DNA from: Naematelia aurantialba
Lineage: Eukaryota; Basidiomycota; Tremellomycetes; Tremellales; Naemateliaceae
Reading direction: 5' to 3'
Length of the DNA stretch: 64,000 nt
Assembly: GCA_021527695.1 (NCBI GenBank)
Contig: JAKFAO010000007.1
Span: 1,550,001-1,614,000 of the forward strand
Part shown: piece after piece, positions 1 to 10,511 of the stretch
Position numbering within the stretch: the first letter of the stretch is position 1
Layout: the number at the start of each line of letters is the position of its first letter
Program-made: the position numbers and the translations under genes
Notes under the pieces: generated by a model
Seen by the model: only the letters and a program-made list of their open reading frames with translations
The model's database searches: none
What the model was told of the DNA's origin: nothing

Positions 1-630
1 CGAGAGCGCCCCTCATCCCTCCTGATGCGACCAGTCTGCCGACACCGACGTACCGCACGCTGAGATCGTTCCGCTCAGAAGTGACAAACGCCACCACCGA
101 GCCCTCCGGGACGTCCGGTACGAGCGACGGCTCGGACAGGTTCCTCACTGCCGGGAGGAACAGGGGTGCTCCAGTCAAGAGCGGTGGAGGAAGCGGGTTG
201 TGTATCTGAATAATCGGGAGAGGGGGCTGCGGCAGCTCCCGCGTCAAGAGGTACACTGCCATCAGTACAGTTAGCTACACTGTCCTTACAGGTCGGTACG
301 AGCTCCTTTGAGTTTCGCCCAAACGACATCCACAGTGGATTCCCCTCTGGTGAGAGGTACATTGTCTTCCCAGCAGCGTCAGTACGGGCCCGAATTGAGG
401 TGTTACACAAGTGCTGGTCCACTCACGCCCTCGATACCGCCGCTCGTCTCGAACGTCCCGCATCGCACACCTTCAGGCAGGATGACCTTGCCCAGCTCCT
501 TTTCCGAGACGTCCTCCTGCTGCGGCAGGAACGCGGGGTACTGCGAGAGTATCGAGGCGAGGAGCTGTCTGCGTGCTGATGAGCGTATAGGCGTGGCGTT
601 GGACTGATGTGCGAGGGCCTTTTTGAACAT
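1..630 (-). CDS. TMA64: eIF2D / Tma64-like translation factor (N-terminal part, runs off left edge)
   Basis: N-terminal part of a eukaryotic eIF2D (ligatin/Tma64) homologue, which delivers tRNA to and recycles 40S ribosomes. The start at 630 gives MFKKALAHQSNATPIRSS, the basic family start with the SxxxxRSSxRRQLL pre-PUA motif. A first intron (donor about 416, acceptor about 379) leads to the strand segment MYLSPEGNPLWMSF. A second intron, with CTAAC branch point, lies about 239-298. The next exon encodes VYLLTRELPQPPLPIIQIHN and a PUA-like region that stays open to position 1. An in-frame upstream ATG at 654 would add eight residues, but the family starts at MFKK. The C-terminal SWIB and SUI1 domains should lie outside. 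Family call confident; splice sites read by eye. Confidence 0.85.
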
Positions 631-1078
631 GTCGTGTGGGTTGCCATGCAACAATCCAACAACTTGTCAACAGTGGATTGGGATTTCTGCAGGTTTTCCT
701 TTGTTCCGACGGAACGAGCGAGTGGCGAGTGGCGAGTGGCGAACGAGTGGCGAATCTTCCAGTAGGGGCATGGGTACTGTAGTATCGAGCACGACCGAAA
801 GCATGGGAGCAGGGGTCTGGGGACGTGAGACAGCTGCTGGTACACACACCCTAAGTCAGAAGACAATTTAGCTCATAGATGTGCGTTCTGGCGATCTGTC
901 GATATCGGCCGGCGGGTGAGGTGGGTGATTGGAAGCTGTGGCGAAATGTTGGCATGCTGTTACATGTGATCCACTCGCTCTCGCAATGTATGTCCATCTA
1001 TGCACTTTACTGCTTCTTCCTTATGTGCACCACCAACAGCCGAAACACTGATTCGCACCCTCTCTGTGCCAGCCTATA
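631..1078. other. intergenic region between eIF2D start and membrane-protein stop
   Basis: About 450 bp between the eIF2D start and the stop of the next minus-strand gene, so it serves as eIF2D promoter plus 3' UTR of its neighbour. It contains a short GAGTGGCGA-type tandem repeat (about 718-752). The overlapping open frames show no family signal and I saw no credible gene. Confidence 0.6.
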
Positions 1079-2335
1079 TCACACCTCGACAAGTACGCCG
1101 ATCTTCAGATCCCGTTCTCCGTCGTGGGTGGGCGTGGCGTTCTCCTCGCTCCCAAGCACGTCGCCGTTCTCGCTGCCGACGGATCAGTCACGCCCACAAG
1201 CTTGCTTATCGGTACCTACGCGTAGGAGAGGACTTGGCTCGATTCCTTCCACCAGCCGGTGATGAACACGCCTGTGGCAATGGTCATGACTAGATCTGTT
1301 AATGTGCCCCACCTAACACTTGCGTCAGCGTCAGCGTCGCAGTATATGGAACCCCTTTCCCCCAACCCCTTCCCCCCAACCCCTTCCCCCCAACCCCTTC
1401 CCTTTGGTTAAACATGTACTTCGAAGCGCCCACACGGCTGCTAGGATGTGCTGGCCTCGTGTGCGGCGGCAGGTGATCGTGTCCCGTGATGACTTGTCGC
1501 CACTCACCCCGCTTGCGTGCCCGTCACTCCGCTCACATTCTCCAGCAGCGGGACAAACACCAATGCGATATCTGCCACCTGGAACACCCTCAGCTCAACC
1601 CACCGACGGAACACCACGGTGTTGGACTAGCTCACGATAGTCACGAATCCCATCAAGTACGAGAGGAAGAGCACCGCGCCGGTAGCGGAGCGCAGGACGA
1701 CCAGCTCGCGGCGGCCATACCATGCCCTCATACCGACGGCGTGGAATGCCAAGGTGCACAGTGATGCGAAGAAAAGCATGCCGTAGACTGGTGTCTGTTA
1801 GCTACAGGCACGCAAGCTCTCGTAGGAGGCGCAAGCAACTCGAGACGTCGACCAGCGGACATTGTGGACGGTGGCAGAGCGGGAAAGTCGACTCACAGAT
1901 CTGGTGTATTGCTCCGACGGCTTGTGCAGCTGTCCTACAGCAGCGTCAGTCCAGCAATGCTGGCTCGGGCACAGGCGGGCCGATCAGGCCGAAGAACAAT
2001 AATGGACCCATACCGACAGGGACAGGCTATACCCAGCCTCACACCCCTGGGGCCTCATGCATGCCGATCGTGGCCACTCACCTGATCTGTCCAAGACCAA
2101 ACACCTCGCACCCCATCTGACCCTCAGGAGCCAAACTGCACTCTCCCGCCATACCCACCAACACCGGCTGCGGAAACCACACGGTATCGACCTTGAGTAT
2201 GCTCGCCCATCCTTCCGATGCGCCGGTGGACGACAGCTCGGGGCTGTAGGCGGCGTGGTCGAGGTACGCCGAGGTGAATGTCAGGACACCGCACAGGACC
2301 TCGAGGAGCATTGACGCCATGGTTCGAAGGACCAT
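1079..2335 (-). CDS. uncharacterised multi-spanning membrane protein
   Basis: Spliced minus-strand gene. ATG at 2335 (alternative at 2320) opens a hydrophobic segment (MASMLLEVLCGVLTF) followed by a polar loop. Later exons carry hydrophobic stretches MGPLLFFGLIGP, FYGMLFFASLCTLAFHAVGM, a segment ending LFLSYLMGFVTI, DIALVFVPLLENVSG and LVMTIATGVFITGWW, about five or six membrane spans. The last exon ends KIGVLVEV and stop at 1079. Several introns have good sites (GTGAGT...CTAAC...CAG about 1820; GTGAGT at about 1510 with CTGAC and TTAG at about 1319). The exon 1/2 junction near 2070 does not phase cleanly as I read it, so that boundary is uncertain. I do not recognise the family; the product is inferred to be an integral membrane protein only. 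Confidence 0.6.
1351..1406 (-). repeat. C-rich/G-rich 14-bp tandem repeat in an intron
   Basis: About four copies of CCCCTTCCCCCCAA on the plus strand. The transcript of the membrane-protein gene therefore carries runs of four to six G separated by TT or AA, a pattern able to form a G-quadruplex. The tract lies inside the intron of about 190 nt running from about 1510 to 1319. Confidence 0.85.
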
Positions 2336-2743
2336 TGGCTTGGCTTGGCTCTTGCACTTGCTCTTGCTCTCCCTCGTTCTTGTTCGACCTTGCACTACTA
2401 TGCTATCTAGCCTATCTGGTTGCTGTTTATCTGTAGCTGTAGGTATCTGTAGGCGTAGGTCCGAGTGCCTGTGTCTTGAGCCCGCCTGCCCCCACGTCAC
2501 AGCAGACGATATATACGCAGCACACCATCGTCCACCTTTGTCTCGCTCTCCTTTGATGTCCAGGAGGAACCTTCCATTGACCAGGGACGTCCTTTATCCT
2601 TTAACATTGTGGACCTCACTCGGGCACCCGGGCCGGGCATGTCGTCCATCGCCCGTTTCGTCGCCTTTCATGCTGCTCTGGTATCCAGGTGCGCACCGCG
2701 CTAAGATACAGTACAGTGCATCACATCCTAGCGATACAATACG

Positions 2744-5700
2744 TCACCGTCCATACGCCTCGGCGTGCCCGTAGTCCCGCCCGTTGTACAGATGTTCGTC
2801 CACCCACCCTCGTTGCTGTTGCGCCACGTACCCGGTATTTTCGGTGTGACCCTCCCATCCCTGCGAGGCATATCCGCTCGTCCGTGACACTCCGTACCCA
2901 TTCTGAGGAGGTCCATACCCGTTCTGAGGTCCATAGCCATTCTGAGGAGGTCCATACCCGTTCTGAGGTCCATACCCATTCTGAGGAGGTCCATACCCAT
3001 TCTGAGGGGGGCCATACCCGTTCTGAGGGGGGCCATACCCGTTCTGAGGGGGGCCATACCCGTTCTGAGGGGGGCCATACCCATTCTGCGCAACGCTGTC
3101 CGCATACTGTCCACCCTGCGCCACAAATGCACCACCAGCGTACCCCGATCTCCGCCCATTCTGAGTATAGTACCCCATCTCGGGCGGACCCGCAGCAGCA
3201 CCCGGACCGGAGCCCGGCGCGGGACTGGAATCGCGCACCACAGTCGTGGAGGTTATTGGGTCCTGCGAGGACACCGAGTCGCTATGCCGATTGATTCCTG
3301 GCGGAGAGGGGTTCATCGTCGTCCTCATCGGCGGAGGCGGTGGTGGTGGCTTGCCGCCGCGCGTACAGCGTCGGTACGTAAACCTCGCGACGCCGAGCAG
3401 GATCGCAATGGCCTAAAGACGTCAGCAGTGTCCCAGGGCATCTGCAAGTCCAGTCCACGATAAGGAGGGGGATCGACTGGGTGAAGACCAGTGGGAAGGA
3501 CCATGTGAATCAAGTCAACTCACAATCAGGCCGACCACTATGGTGACGGGGATGGAGATCTGCAGGTTCTGGCGATACCAAGCGGCCACAGTGCTCTGCC
3601 ACGACCCGCTCTGGCACGTCTGGTTGTAACAGTGTCCCCCGTAGCCTGTTCTTGTCAGCCGCCTGGGAGACGCGAACATCCAAGGCTCCAAGACTCCAAG
3701 GCTCCAAATCAAAATGCAAGACTCGTAAACGCCGCGACTCCAAAAATCAAAACCCGAAACTGTAATAGTGACGGGGCATCTATGCACTCACCGCACGGGG
3801 AGCCGTCGATCAGCGGTGTCTGGAGCACGACACACTGGTTTGCTGTTGTCGGGTCGCGGCAGCTGACGACGCAGCTTGTGTCGTCCCTCTGCCCGCACGC
3901 CGTAGTCAGGTTCAAGCTCGTCCCGCTCGCCTGGCACTGAGCACTCAGACTCGTGCATCGCCCACTTGCACATGCCAGCCCGTCGGACCCACACGACGTG
4001 CCGTCGTCGGCATTTACGTCTGCCGGACACGTCGCGTTCGTCCCGCTGCACGTTTCCGCAAAGTCGCACGTAGCGTCCACGGCCGCTCGGCAGACCGTCC
4101 CGCTCGCAGAGTATCGGCAGCTCGATGTGCAGCACCCCGAATTGTTCGGATCGCATACTGCCCCAGACACAAACTTGCACGTCTGCGCATCGCAACACGT
4201 CGAGTTGGTGCCACCAGGATCGCATTCCTCCCCTTCCTCCACCACGCCATCTGACCGTCAGCACAATGTCATTGGGGTTCACTCACTTCCACACTGCTGC
4301 AGGCTGAGAATTGTTTGGCTGCCCGGCGTCTGTATACACGAGGTTGTGATTGCTCGCGAACCGATGTTGGAACAGACATTGCCGAGGGTGCAGCCTGAGA
4401 ATGTTGTCTCGCGGTTCGACGTGGTGGGGTTCATGATGAATCCTCCACCGGCATTGCACGATGTCGTAGAGTAGGGACAACATGAGCCTTGCAGCGAGCA
4501 CCCCGATGTACAGTCGTGAATGGCGCCAAAGCTGCTATCAGCAAGGCGGGAAGGGGCTACTCACTTGTGGCCGATCTCATGAGCGATCAAGCTCCACTCG
4601 GTGGCAGAGTAGGTGGACACGCCTGTTCCCGACACGATCGATCCCGTCTGCTGCGATGCAGAGGTTTGGCACAGCGTGCCTAGCCATGCGACGCCAACCT
4701 CTTCATCCTGGCCGTCAGTTTCGTCACCAACGTAGTCTTACCGTCGGACACGCGCTGAGCAGGTGCCAGAGACCCGCTCCGTCGTCTCCCCTATCGCCTC
4801 GCCATTGGCTGAACGCGCTCAGTCGCTCGTCAAGGGTGATGTTGGCACTGCAAGGGACGTTCCACGTGACGTTGGTCGTGCTCGAGCATTGTCCATCCTC
4901 CACGACGAGCTCGATGATCCCGAGAGAGATGTTGAATGTGCTGCGGTACAGCGCGCTGACTTGATTCCAATTGTTCAGCGTCTGGTTCCGCGCTTCCGAA
5001 GCCGACCCATATTCTTGAACGTAGTTGCAATCCAGGGCGACACCCATGTACACAATCTGCTGTTCGCTCGGACATCCCGCGGTCTGGTTGATCGAGTCGA
5101 TGTAGTTGGACGAGACGGTTCCGCCGCCATAATCATCCCTCTTTAAGAAGCCATCGTGCGCGAACCGGTTCCGCCATACGGGGTGGGAGAGATTCGAGTT
5201 GAAGGGGTGATTGTCGTGCGCGCACATCTGCTCGTGCGCTAGTGGGTCTGGGTGAGGATCGCGGTCCGTGTCGCGGAAGACGACCATGGTGCTGTCTTGG
5301 TAGACGCCGACATCGCCACCCTGACGCACACGCTCATAGTGCTCTTTGGTAAGGACGTGATGGCTGACACCGCCAATCTCGAAAGACCCTTCAAAGACCA
5401 CCTCATCCTCGTTGACGCGGTGCACCATGATTCTCGCCTCGCCGAGGGCGGCTTGCGGCTCGCGCAGCCCGTTTGCTTCGGCCCATTTGACTCGCTCGAC
5501 CCAGTTGGGCCGAATGACCTCGCCAGTGTATAGCCGCCAGTCTTCGCGCCGGAGTGGTTCTACGCGATCGCGGTATCGCACCCGCGCGTCTGGATGGAAC
5601 AGGTGCTCGGTCGGGCGGAGGAGGAAGTATGCGTCAAGGTCTGGGAGAACGAGCGAGATGAGTAGCGTGTCGTCGTGCCGCAGTGTCGAGGGGGGAGGGG

Positions 5701-5911
5701 ACGGGCTGAAGGATCTTGGCGTGATACCCGCTGCGCTGTGGCGGGGGAAGATGGAAAGTGACGAACGAGAAGGATGGTGTATCCGTCGTATAGGTGGCGG
5801 TCGTGGTGATCGTGCTACGAGGGCCGTCAGCCGTGCTAGACGAGGTCGCCTACCTTCTACCACCAGCACCAAGAGCCCCAGTAGCAGCGATAGACATCGC
5901 GGCCACCACAT
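2744..5911 (-). CDS. fungal ADAM-type zinc metalloprotease, membrane anchored
   Basis: Spliced gene for a type I membrane metalloprotease-disintegrin. ATG at 5911 opens a signal peptide (MWWPRCLSLLLGLLVLVV). The next ATG-like start upstream is TTG, so 5911 is preferred. The long first exon holds a prodomain and the start of the catalytic domain. The next exons give HEIGH, an intron, then FGAIHDC, together the HExxHxxGxxHD zinc site (about 4535-4600), followed by the Met-turn GGFIMNP (about 4430-4440). A Cys-rich disintegrin-like region follows (about 3790-4245, starting EEGEECDPGGTNSTCC). A single membrane span (IPVTIVVGLIV, about 3525-3560) precedes a cytoplasmic tail made largely of tandem NGYGPPQ repeats. 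The domain order matches ADAM sheddases of filamentous fungi and basidiomycetes. Substrate unknown. Confidence 0.88.
2895..3092 (-). repeat. in-frame 21/15-bp minisatellite coding (NGYGPPQ)n in the ADAM tail
   Basis: About ten tandem units of CCATACCC(G/A)TTCTGAGG with GGG or AGG spacers. On the coding strand they give NGYGPPQ and shorter NGYGPQ units. Unit lengths are multiples of three, so copy-number change keeps the frame. The four units nearest 3092 are nearly identical, which suggests recent expansion. Confidence 0.9.
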
Positions 5912-7156
5912 GACCTGTGGCCGCTCGCGAGTCGTCAATGACAGGGAGGATGATCAAGCGTTTGCGAGGAGCTTCACAAAGGGGGAAGCGGAACAAAGGG
6001 ACTATCGCTGTGCGTTTCGGCGTGATGCCCTCGGGCCGGCCTCGGTTCCTCCTCCCAACGGATGCAACGCGGATGTTCTGATGGTCGTGAGAGAGGCTGT
6101 TGGGCAATGCAAGGGTGGGGGTGCTTTGCGTGATGGGTCTTGTAGTCCAAGCGTGATGGTGAGTGTGGTCGTTAAATCGTGGACATGGTCGTGAAAGCGG
6201 TGAAGTTGGGCGCCGGTCTGGCAGCAATCCTCGGGCTTGGCGTTGAAACACTGGTCACGGGCTTGGCGGTGATGCTGCGGTCGTCATCAGGCGCATGCAG
6301 TAGGTCGGTCGGCCGGGAGGAGTAACGGCAAGAGAGGTAGAGGTGAGGAGAAAGAGGAGAGAGGGAGATGGAGGGAGCGAGGAGGTATGCAAGAATCAAC
6401 GGCGAACGGCAGTGCACACAAAGGTGAGACGCGTCCCAAACAACCGACCAGTACGAGATTTTACTGTACGACTTTGGCCAGGAGCGCTGAGACGCCACGA
6501 GTCACTTGTACATGTACATACAGGAGTGTGCATACAGGAGATCGAACATGAGCCGGGAGTAGACAAGCTGGGACAGACCGAGGAGTGATGAGCATCATGG
6601 ACATCATGGACGAGGTCAATCATATACGTAGGACGCCGCTGTCAACCAACCGCCTAAGTGGACGTGGATGTCTCCATGATGCATCGCCGTGTTCCGCCAG
6701 CCTGGCCGTGAGACAATGCCATACGCAACCGTACACTTCTTAGCTCAACACGGCATGTCTACGCGCAACATTGGGCGGTTGCAGTGTGCGTTTGACTGGT
6801 AGAATGCGGAACAAACATAGGCACTCTGCCTGAGAGTTGCCGCGTGGCCGGGTGGTACCATGTTCACTCAACCCACTGGAATGGGATTTTCCGGCGACGC
6901 TCGAGTTGCCGATCCTTGACTCTGAAAGCACCAGATCGTCTGGCATCACAACCCACACAGGTCGCCTCCGCTCAGTCTCATAGCGCGACTGCCTCGGCGC
7001 TTGCTGTCGACATAAGCCCAGCTCACACAAGTTCATCCTCGTCTTCACCTCCGCTTGCTTCTCCTTCACCTCCAGCCGGACCTACCCACACCGTCCTGCC
7101 GGTATCTCTCTGACCTCATCTTTCCCGACCACCGCCACGGAAGCGGTTCGCTACGG
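5912..7156. other. intergenic/divergent promoter region
   Basis: About 1.2 kb between the divergent ADAM and COX16 starts. The open frames here lack family signal and paired splice sites. I saw no RNA gene or repeat of note. Presumably holds both promoters and 5' UTRs. Confidence 0.6.
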
Positions 7157-7760
7157 ATGGCCTTTCAGTCGCGGCCACTCAACCCGTCGCCCTTGGTAGC
7201 GCGCGTCCGCCGGCACCCGTTCCTGCTCTTCGGCCTGCCGTTCCTGAGCATAACCGTGCTCTCGTCATTCGCTCTCACCGTGTTCACGCGTACGCGATAC
7301 GACTTACATGCGAGTAGGCACTCGCAGATGACGCAGGAGGAGGAGCTGGGAATGCGTAAGGACCGCAAACGGCTGAACCTGCGCGAAGAGTATTTCGTGA
7401 GTCGGCGCTATCGGCGCGGCTGCCAGACTGACCCGTTAACAGAGATTAACATCCGGTCTCGACCCGACCCTCGCTTCATTGTCCTCGTCTGACTCCTCGT
7501 CTCCCGACTACAACCGGTCCCTTGCCCTCCCCTCTTCGTCCGTTGATTCTCCCGCCGCCCCCTCCGCTTCCACCTCCACCACCGACTCTCCCGCCAGGTC
7601 GAAACGGACTCGAGACTCAAAGCGATTCGCTCCGGTATCGCAGGACGATCTGGAGATTGTCCGTGTCCCCCGGCTACCGGGGATGCCAGAATGGGGCGGC
7701 GGGATGGGTGGCGAGGAGGCGCCTCTGAAAGGGCAGAGGAAGGAGGACCGCTGGGTTTGA
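7157..7760 (+). CDS. COX16: cytochrome c oxidase assembly protein COX16
   Basis: Two exons, 7157-7396 and 7443-7760, with a 46-nt intron (GTGAGT...TTAACAG), 185 aa. The N-terminal part has the family core: HPFLLFGLPFL membrane segment, FTRTRYDLH, then QEEELGMRKDRKRLNLREEYF. The C-terminus has VPRLPGMPEWGG, matching the conserved PxxLPEWG ending. Cox16 is an inner-membrane protein that helps assemble Cox1/Cox2. The protein is longer than usual because a Ser/Thr-rich low-complexity stretch is inserted between core and C-terminal motif. The ATG at 7157 is chosen because the family begins just before the membrane segment. Confidence 0.9.
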
Positions 7761-7799
7761 GTAGTGTCGCTCCAGGCTGTATCCTTAACATTGCATCCA

Positions 7800-7992
7800 T
7801 GTATCGTATCTTCAATCTCCAGTCTCAATCTTCATCTCCGGTCTTCAATCTTGAGTCTCGAGTCTTCCGTCTTCGATCTTTAGTCTTCTATCTTCAGCCT
7901 TCAATCTTTAGTCTTCTATCTATGGTCTTCAATCTTCAATCTTCAATCTTCAATCTTCACTCTTCACTCTTCACTCTTCACTCTTCTTTCTT
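7800..7992 (+). repeat. TCTTCA-type satellite, left flank of the non-LTR element
   Basis: Degenerate TCTTCAATCT repeats (7800-7955) pass into perfect TCTTCAC heptamers (7956-7985), directly before the sequence of the non-LTR retrotransposon. The same heptamer array reappears beyond the 3' end of the element at 20181-20219. Confidence 0.85.
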
Positions 7993-7998
7993 CCTTGC

Positions 7999-8751
7999 AT
8001 GCACCGCTCGACATCGGGGCGGCACACACCTGAGCGACGCACACCTGAACCACGCATCGTGCACGCATCGCATATCGCAAGGCGGATCCGACAAGAGGCC
8101 CTCACCGGCGAGCTCCCACGTCCCCCCTCGAGGGGGACCGCTCGTGTGCATCGTCGGCCTCCCCGTCTCCCTCCGCCCGTGTACGCTCAACCTGTTGTCT
8201 CCTCTGCCTCCCGTGCCACGCCATCGCTCGCGCCTCGCTCGTACGCTTTGGCTCTGCTGGAGCCTGCCCCACTGCTGTCTGACCCGGCTGCATCACGCTG
8301 GATCAACAGGATCGCTTCCCTTCTCGAAGTCTCCTCCCGCTGGCTCACGAGGCCAGCTCCGACTCGTCACCCGATCCGCACCTCCCCTCCAAGCACCGCT
8401 CGTCGGCACACTGCCCCCTCGCACCCCTTCCCCCCGACCCTTGACCCATCACATCGTCAGCGTCGGTCCACCTCCCGTATCTCGTTTTGGGCACACAAGG
8501 TCACATCGCTGGCCCGCTCGCTATCCCTGGTGAGCCGCATTGGCCCCCTATACCGCCCTCTCCTCGATCGCCTTGGCCCGATCGCCCCATCGCTACTCGC
8601 CCGCATCGACGCCCGTATCCCCCTCCTGCTGGATCGCTCCCACAGTCGCCAAACAGTTGAACGACTTATCTACGGGGGCCCCACATCGGGATCTGCGGCA
8701 GTATCCGCCTCGACAACCGTCTCAGCCAGGTCACGTCGGCGGTCGCCGTAA
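7999..8751 (+). CDS. possible ORF1 of the non-LTR element (weak)
   Basis: Open frame of 250 codons rich in Pro, Ser, Arg and Leu near the 5' end of the non-LTR element. It has no recognisable zinc knuckle or coiled coil. An overlapping frame (7691-8533) is also open, as expected for a C-rich, TA-poor stretch. It could be 5' UTR, a rapidly evolving ORF1, or chance. Confidence 0.25.
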   Translation: MHRSTSGRHTPERRTPEPRIVHASHIARRIRQEALTGELPRPPSRGTARVHRRPPRLPPPVYAQPVVSSASRATPSLAPRSYALALLEPAPLLSDPAASRWINRIASLLEVSSRWLTRPAPTRHPIRTSPPSTARRHTAPSHPFPPTLDPSHRQRRSTSRISFWAHKVTSLARSLSLVSRIGPLYRPLLDRLGPIAPSLLARIDARIPLLLDRSHSRQTVERLIYGGPTSGSAAVSASTTVSARSRRRSP

Positions 8752-8756
8752 TCTCC

Positions 8757-8945
8757 GCGTTCTTTATTTGCTTTACTTCGCCGACTTTAATTCCTTTACT
8801 TTCTTTAATTTCTTTAATTTCTTTAATCTCTTTACTTCCTCTAATTCCTTTACGTCCTTTAATTTCTTTTAATTTCTTTAATTTCTTTTATTCCTTTACT
8901 TCCTTTACTTCCTTTAATTCCTTTAATTCCTTTACTTCACTTTGG
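8757..8945 (+). repeat. CTTTAATTC-type low-complexity tract
   Basis: Imperfect repeats of CTTTAATTC / CTTTACTTC / TTTAATTTC, almost free of G on the plus strand, ending immediately before the start of the RT ORF. It is unlike both the flanking satellite and the GC-rich element sequence. Confidence 0.85.
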
Positions 8946-8966
8946 GAGGTGTTACGTAACGTCATC

Positions 8967-10097
8967 ATGCCACCCCCTCCACCATACAGGCGTACGACAC
9001 GATCCACCTCGAAAGACTCCGAACCTTCCTCTTCCCTTACTACCTCCAAACATGGCAAGGATTACTACCGTGCCCACAATCTCCCTGGCCCTTGTCCTAG
9101 CATCCACTGCGGGGGTAAAGTCGTCAGTTGCCTGCTGGTCCACATCAACAACCAGCACCCACGCACCCGATTTCCTCCCGAGGCCCTAGGTGCTGTAGGA
9201 CTCTCTTCTTGTGATGCCTGCGGTGCCCCCGTCCGCAACGAGCGGGGCCTCATCTATCACAAGCGCAAGTGTACCAAGACCCTTCTCCCAACTGAAGAGG
9301 CCACCCGATCTCCAGTCTCTCGCTCGGCGACCATCCGCAAGGTTTCCTCGCCCTCACGCTTGCACAAACGCGCCTCCCTCTCCTCACCATCGCCTCTCAG
9401 GCAGGGCTCGCAGGCTAATCCCACAACCGATCCCGCACCCACGCCGTCGCCTGCAGAGCGTGATGCCCCTGGCCCCTCGTCTCCCCATCGCCCTCCTCCA
9501 AGCGAGCACCTTAGCCCGGCTCGTAGTGATGGGCAGAACTCGGCGTCCCAGCTCCTAGCAGAAGTCGATGCTATGCGAGTGCCCGCTCCTCCCCCTGCAA
9601 CCCCCCCGCAAATCCATGGTACTGAGGCCTCTTCATCGGCCTCTCCATCGCCGTCTCTTAATTTCCCTCTCATACCCGATACCCCGGCTGCCTTGACCGC
9701 TCTCCCCGTGGTGAAGAAGCCTCTTGGAGGGCGCCTTCGCAACATGTTCAAAGACTGCGTCAGGCGTATAGCCGTCGCATACAACTCCTCTGGGTCAGAA
9801 GTTGCAGTCCGCGACTTCTTTCTCATCCCCAAAGTCGCCCTCACGCTGGGCCTGAAGGCAGGCACCGACATTGCCATCCGCCGCCTGGCTGCATTTCCCG
9901 ACTGCGATTGGCCCACGCCCCCTGTGCCCTCTCACCCTCCGTCCGACCCGGTCAGCCGGTGCACTAGACTGGTCTCCCAAGGCCGGCTCGGTGCCGCTGC
10001 TCGTGCCCTCCAGGCAGATCCCTCGCCCTCGCTATTGGCTGAGGACGCTGTCGACCAGCTCGCCGAATTACACCCGCCTGGACCGGCGGCGCCGTTC
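8967..10097 (+). pseudogene. non-LTR element polyprotein, 5' part (zinc fingers), split by insertion
   Basis: N-terminal part of the non-LTR polyprotein from ATG 8967 (the GTG at 8949 is in frame but not preferred). It contains two zinc-finger-like motifs: C-x4-C followed by H-x4-H in CPSIHC...HINNQH, and CDACG...HKRKC. A Pro/Ser-rich linker follows. The reading frame is open up to the LTR insertion at 10097, then continues as unrelated LTR sequence. Zinc fingers of this kind bind target DNA in R2 and CRE elements. The rest of the ORF resumes at 17936 in the same frame once the insertion and one CGTTC copy are disregarded, so only the insertion breaks it. Confidence 0.75.
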
Positions 10098-10509
10098 TGT
10101 CATGACGGAGACGTCGTCGAGTCGTCACGTGACTATCCACGCGACCGGGATGGCGGCATGGCTGTCACGTGGGGCTTGAGGAACTCGTCTAGGTTGAGCG
10201 AGTATCTACTCGTCTCGACGAGAGTATATAGAATTTACCGGATTGTAGTGAGGTTCCTCAGCGATCCTCGATTGAGTCCCATAGTCCAAGACCCAACGAT
10301 CTCGCTCTAACTTCGACGGGTCTACAACCACTCATCTGAGTTCTTCTAGATCGCCCAGGTCTCAGTCCACGTCCCCCAACTCCACGTCCCAGTCCCAAGT
10401 CAAGGCTTTCCTCATTCTCTCAACGAGTTCGCGCGGAACTCGTCCACTTCCAAGCCAGTCGTTGTGCAGCGGTCCCAGGTCGCCGAAGTTAGACCGGAGC
10501 ATCGTGACA
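10098..10509 (+). repeat. 5' LTR (412 bp)
   Basis: Starts TGTCATGACGG and ends CATCGTGACA with short inverted TGTCA/TGACA ends. Matches 17519-17930 base for base as far as I can see. Carries two CACGTG motifs and a TATA box ahead of the inferred transcript start. Confidence 0.97.
10126..10259 (+). promoter_or_regulatory. LTR promoter: two CACGTG boxes, TATA box, inferred start site
   Basis: CACGTG occurs at 10126-10131 and 10166-10171, 40 bp apart, upstream of a TATATA at 10225-10230. The segment that the primer-binding site complements begins at 10259, about 30 bp downstream of the TATA, as expected for the RNA 5' end of a self-primed element. CACGTG is the recognition core of bHLH factors in fungi; which factor binds is unknown. 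The same motifs are repeated in the 3' LTR. Confidence 0.6.
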
Positions 10510-10511
10510 GT

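Noticed and set aside
1351..1406. Interstitial telomere
   Set aside because: The unit CCCCTTCCCCCCAA is not a known telomere repeat as such, and it sits inside an intron of a gene with good splice sites. Kept only as a possible G4.
5412..6194. 260-codon plus-strand frame opposite ADAM
   Set aside because: Antisense shadow of the ADAM prodomain; composition is Arg/Ser-rich with no motif.
7800..7992. CRISPR-like or regulatory spaced repeat array
   Set aside because: Units are 6-7 bp and contiguous without unique spacers; it is a microsatellite in a eukaryotic genome.
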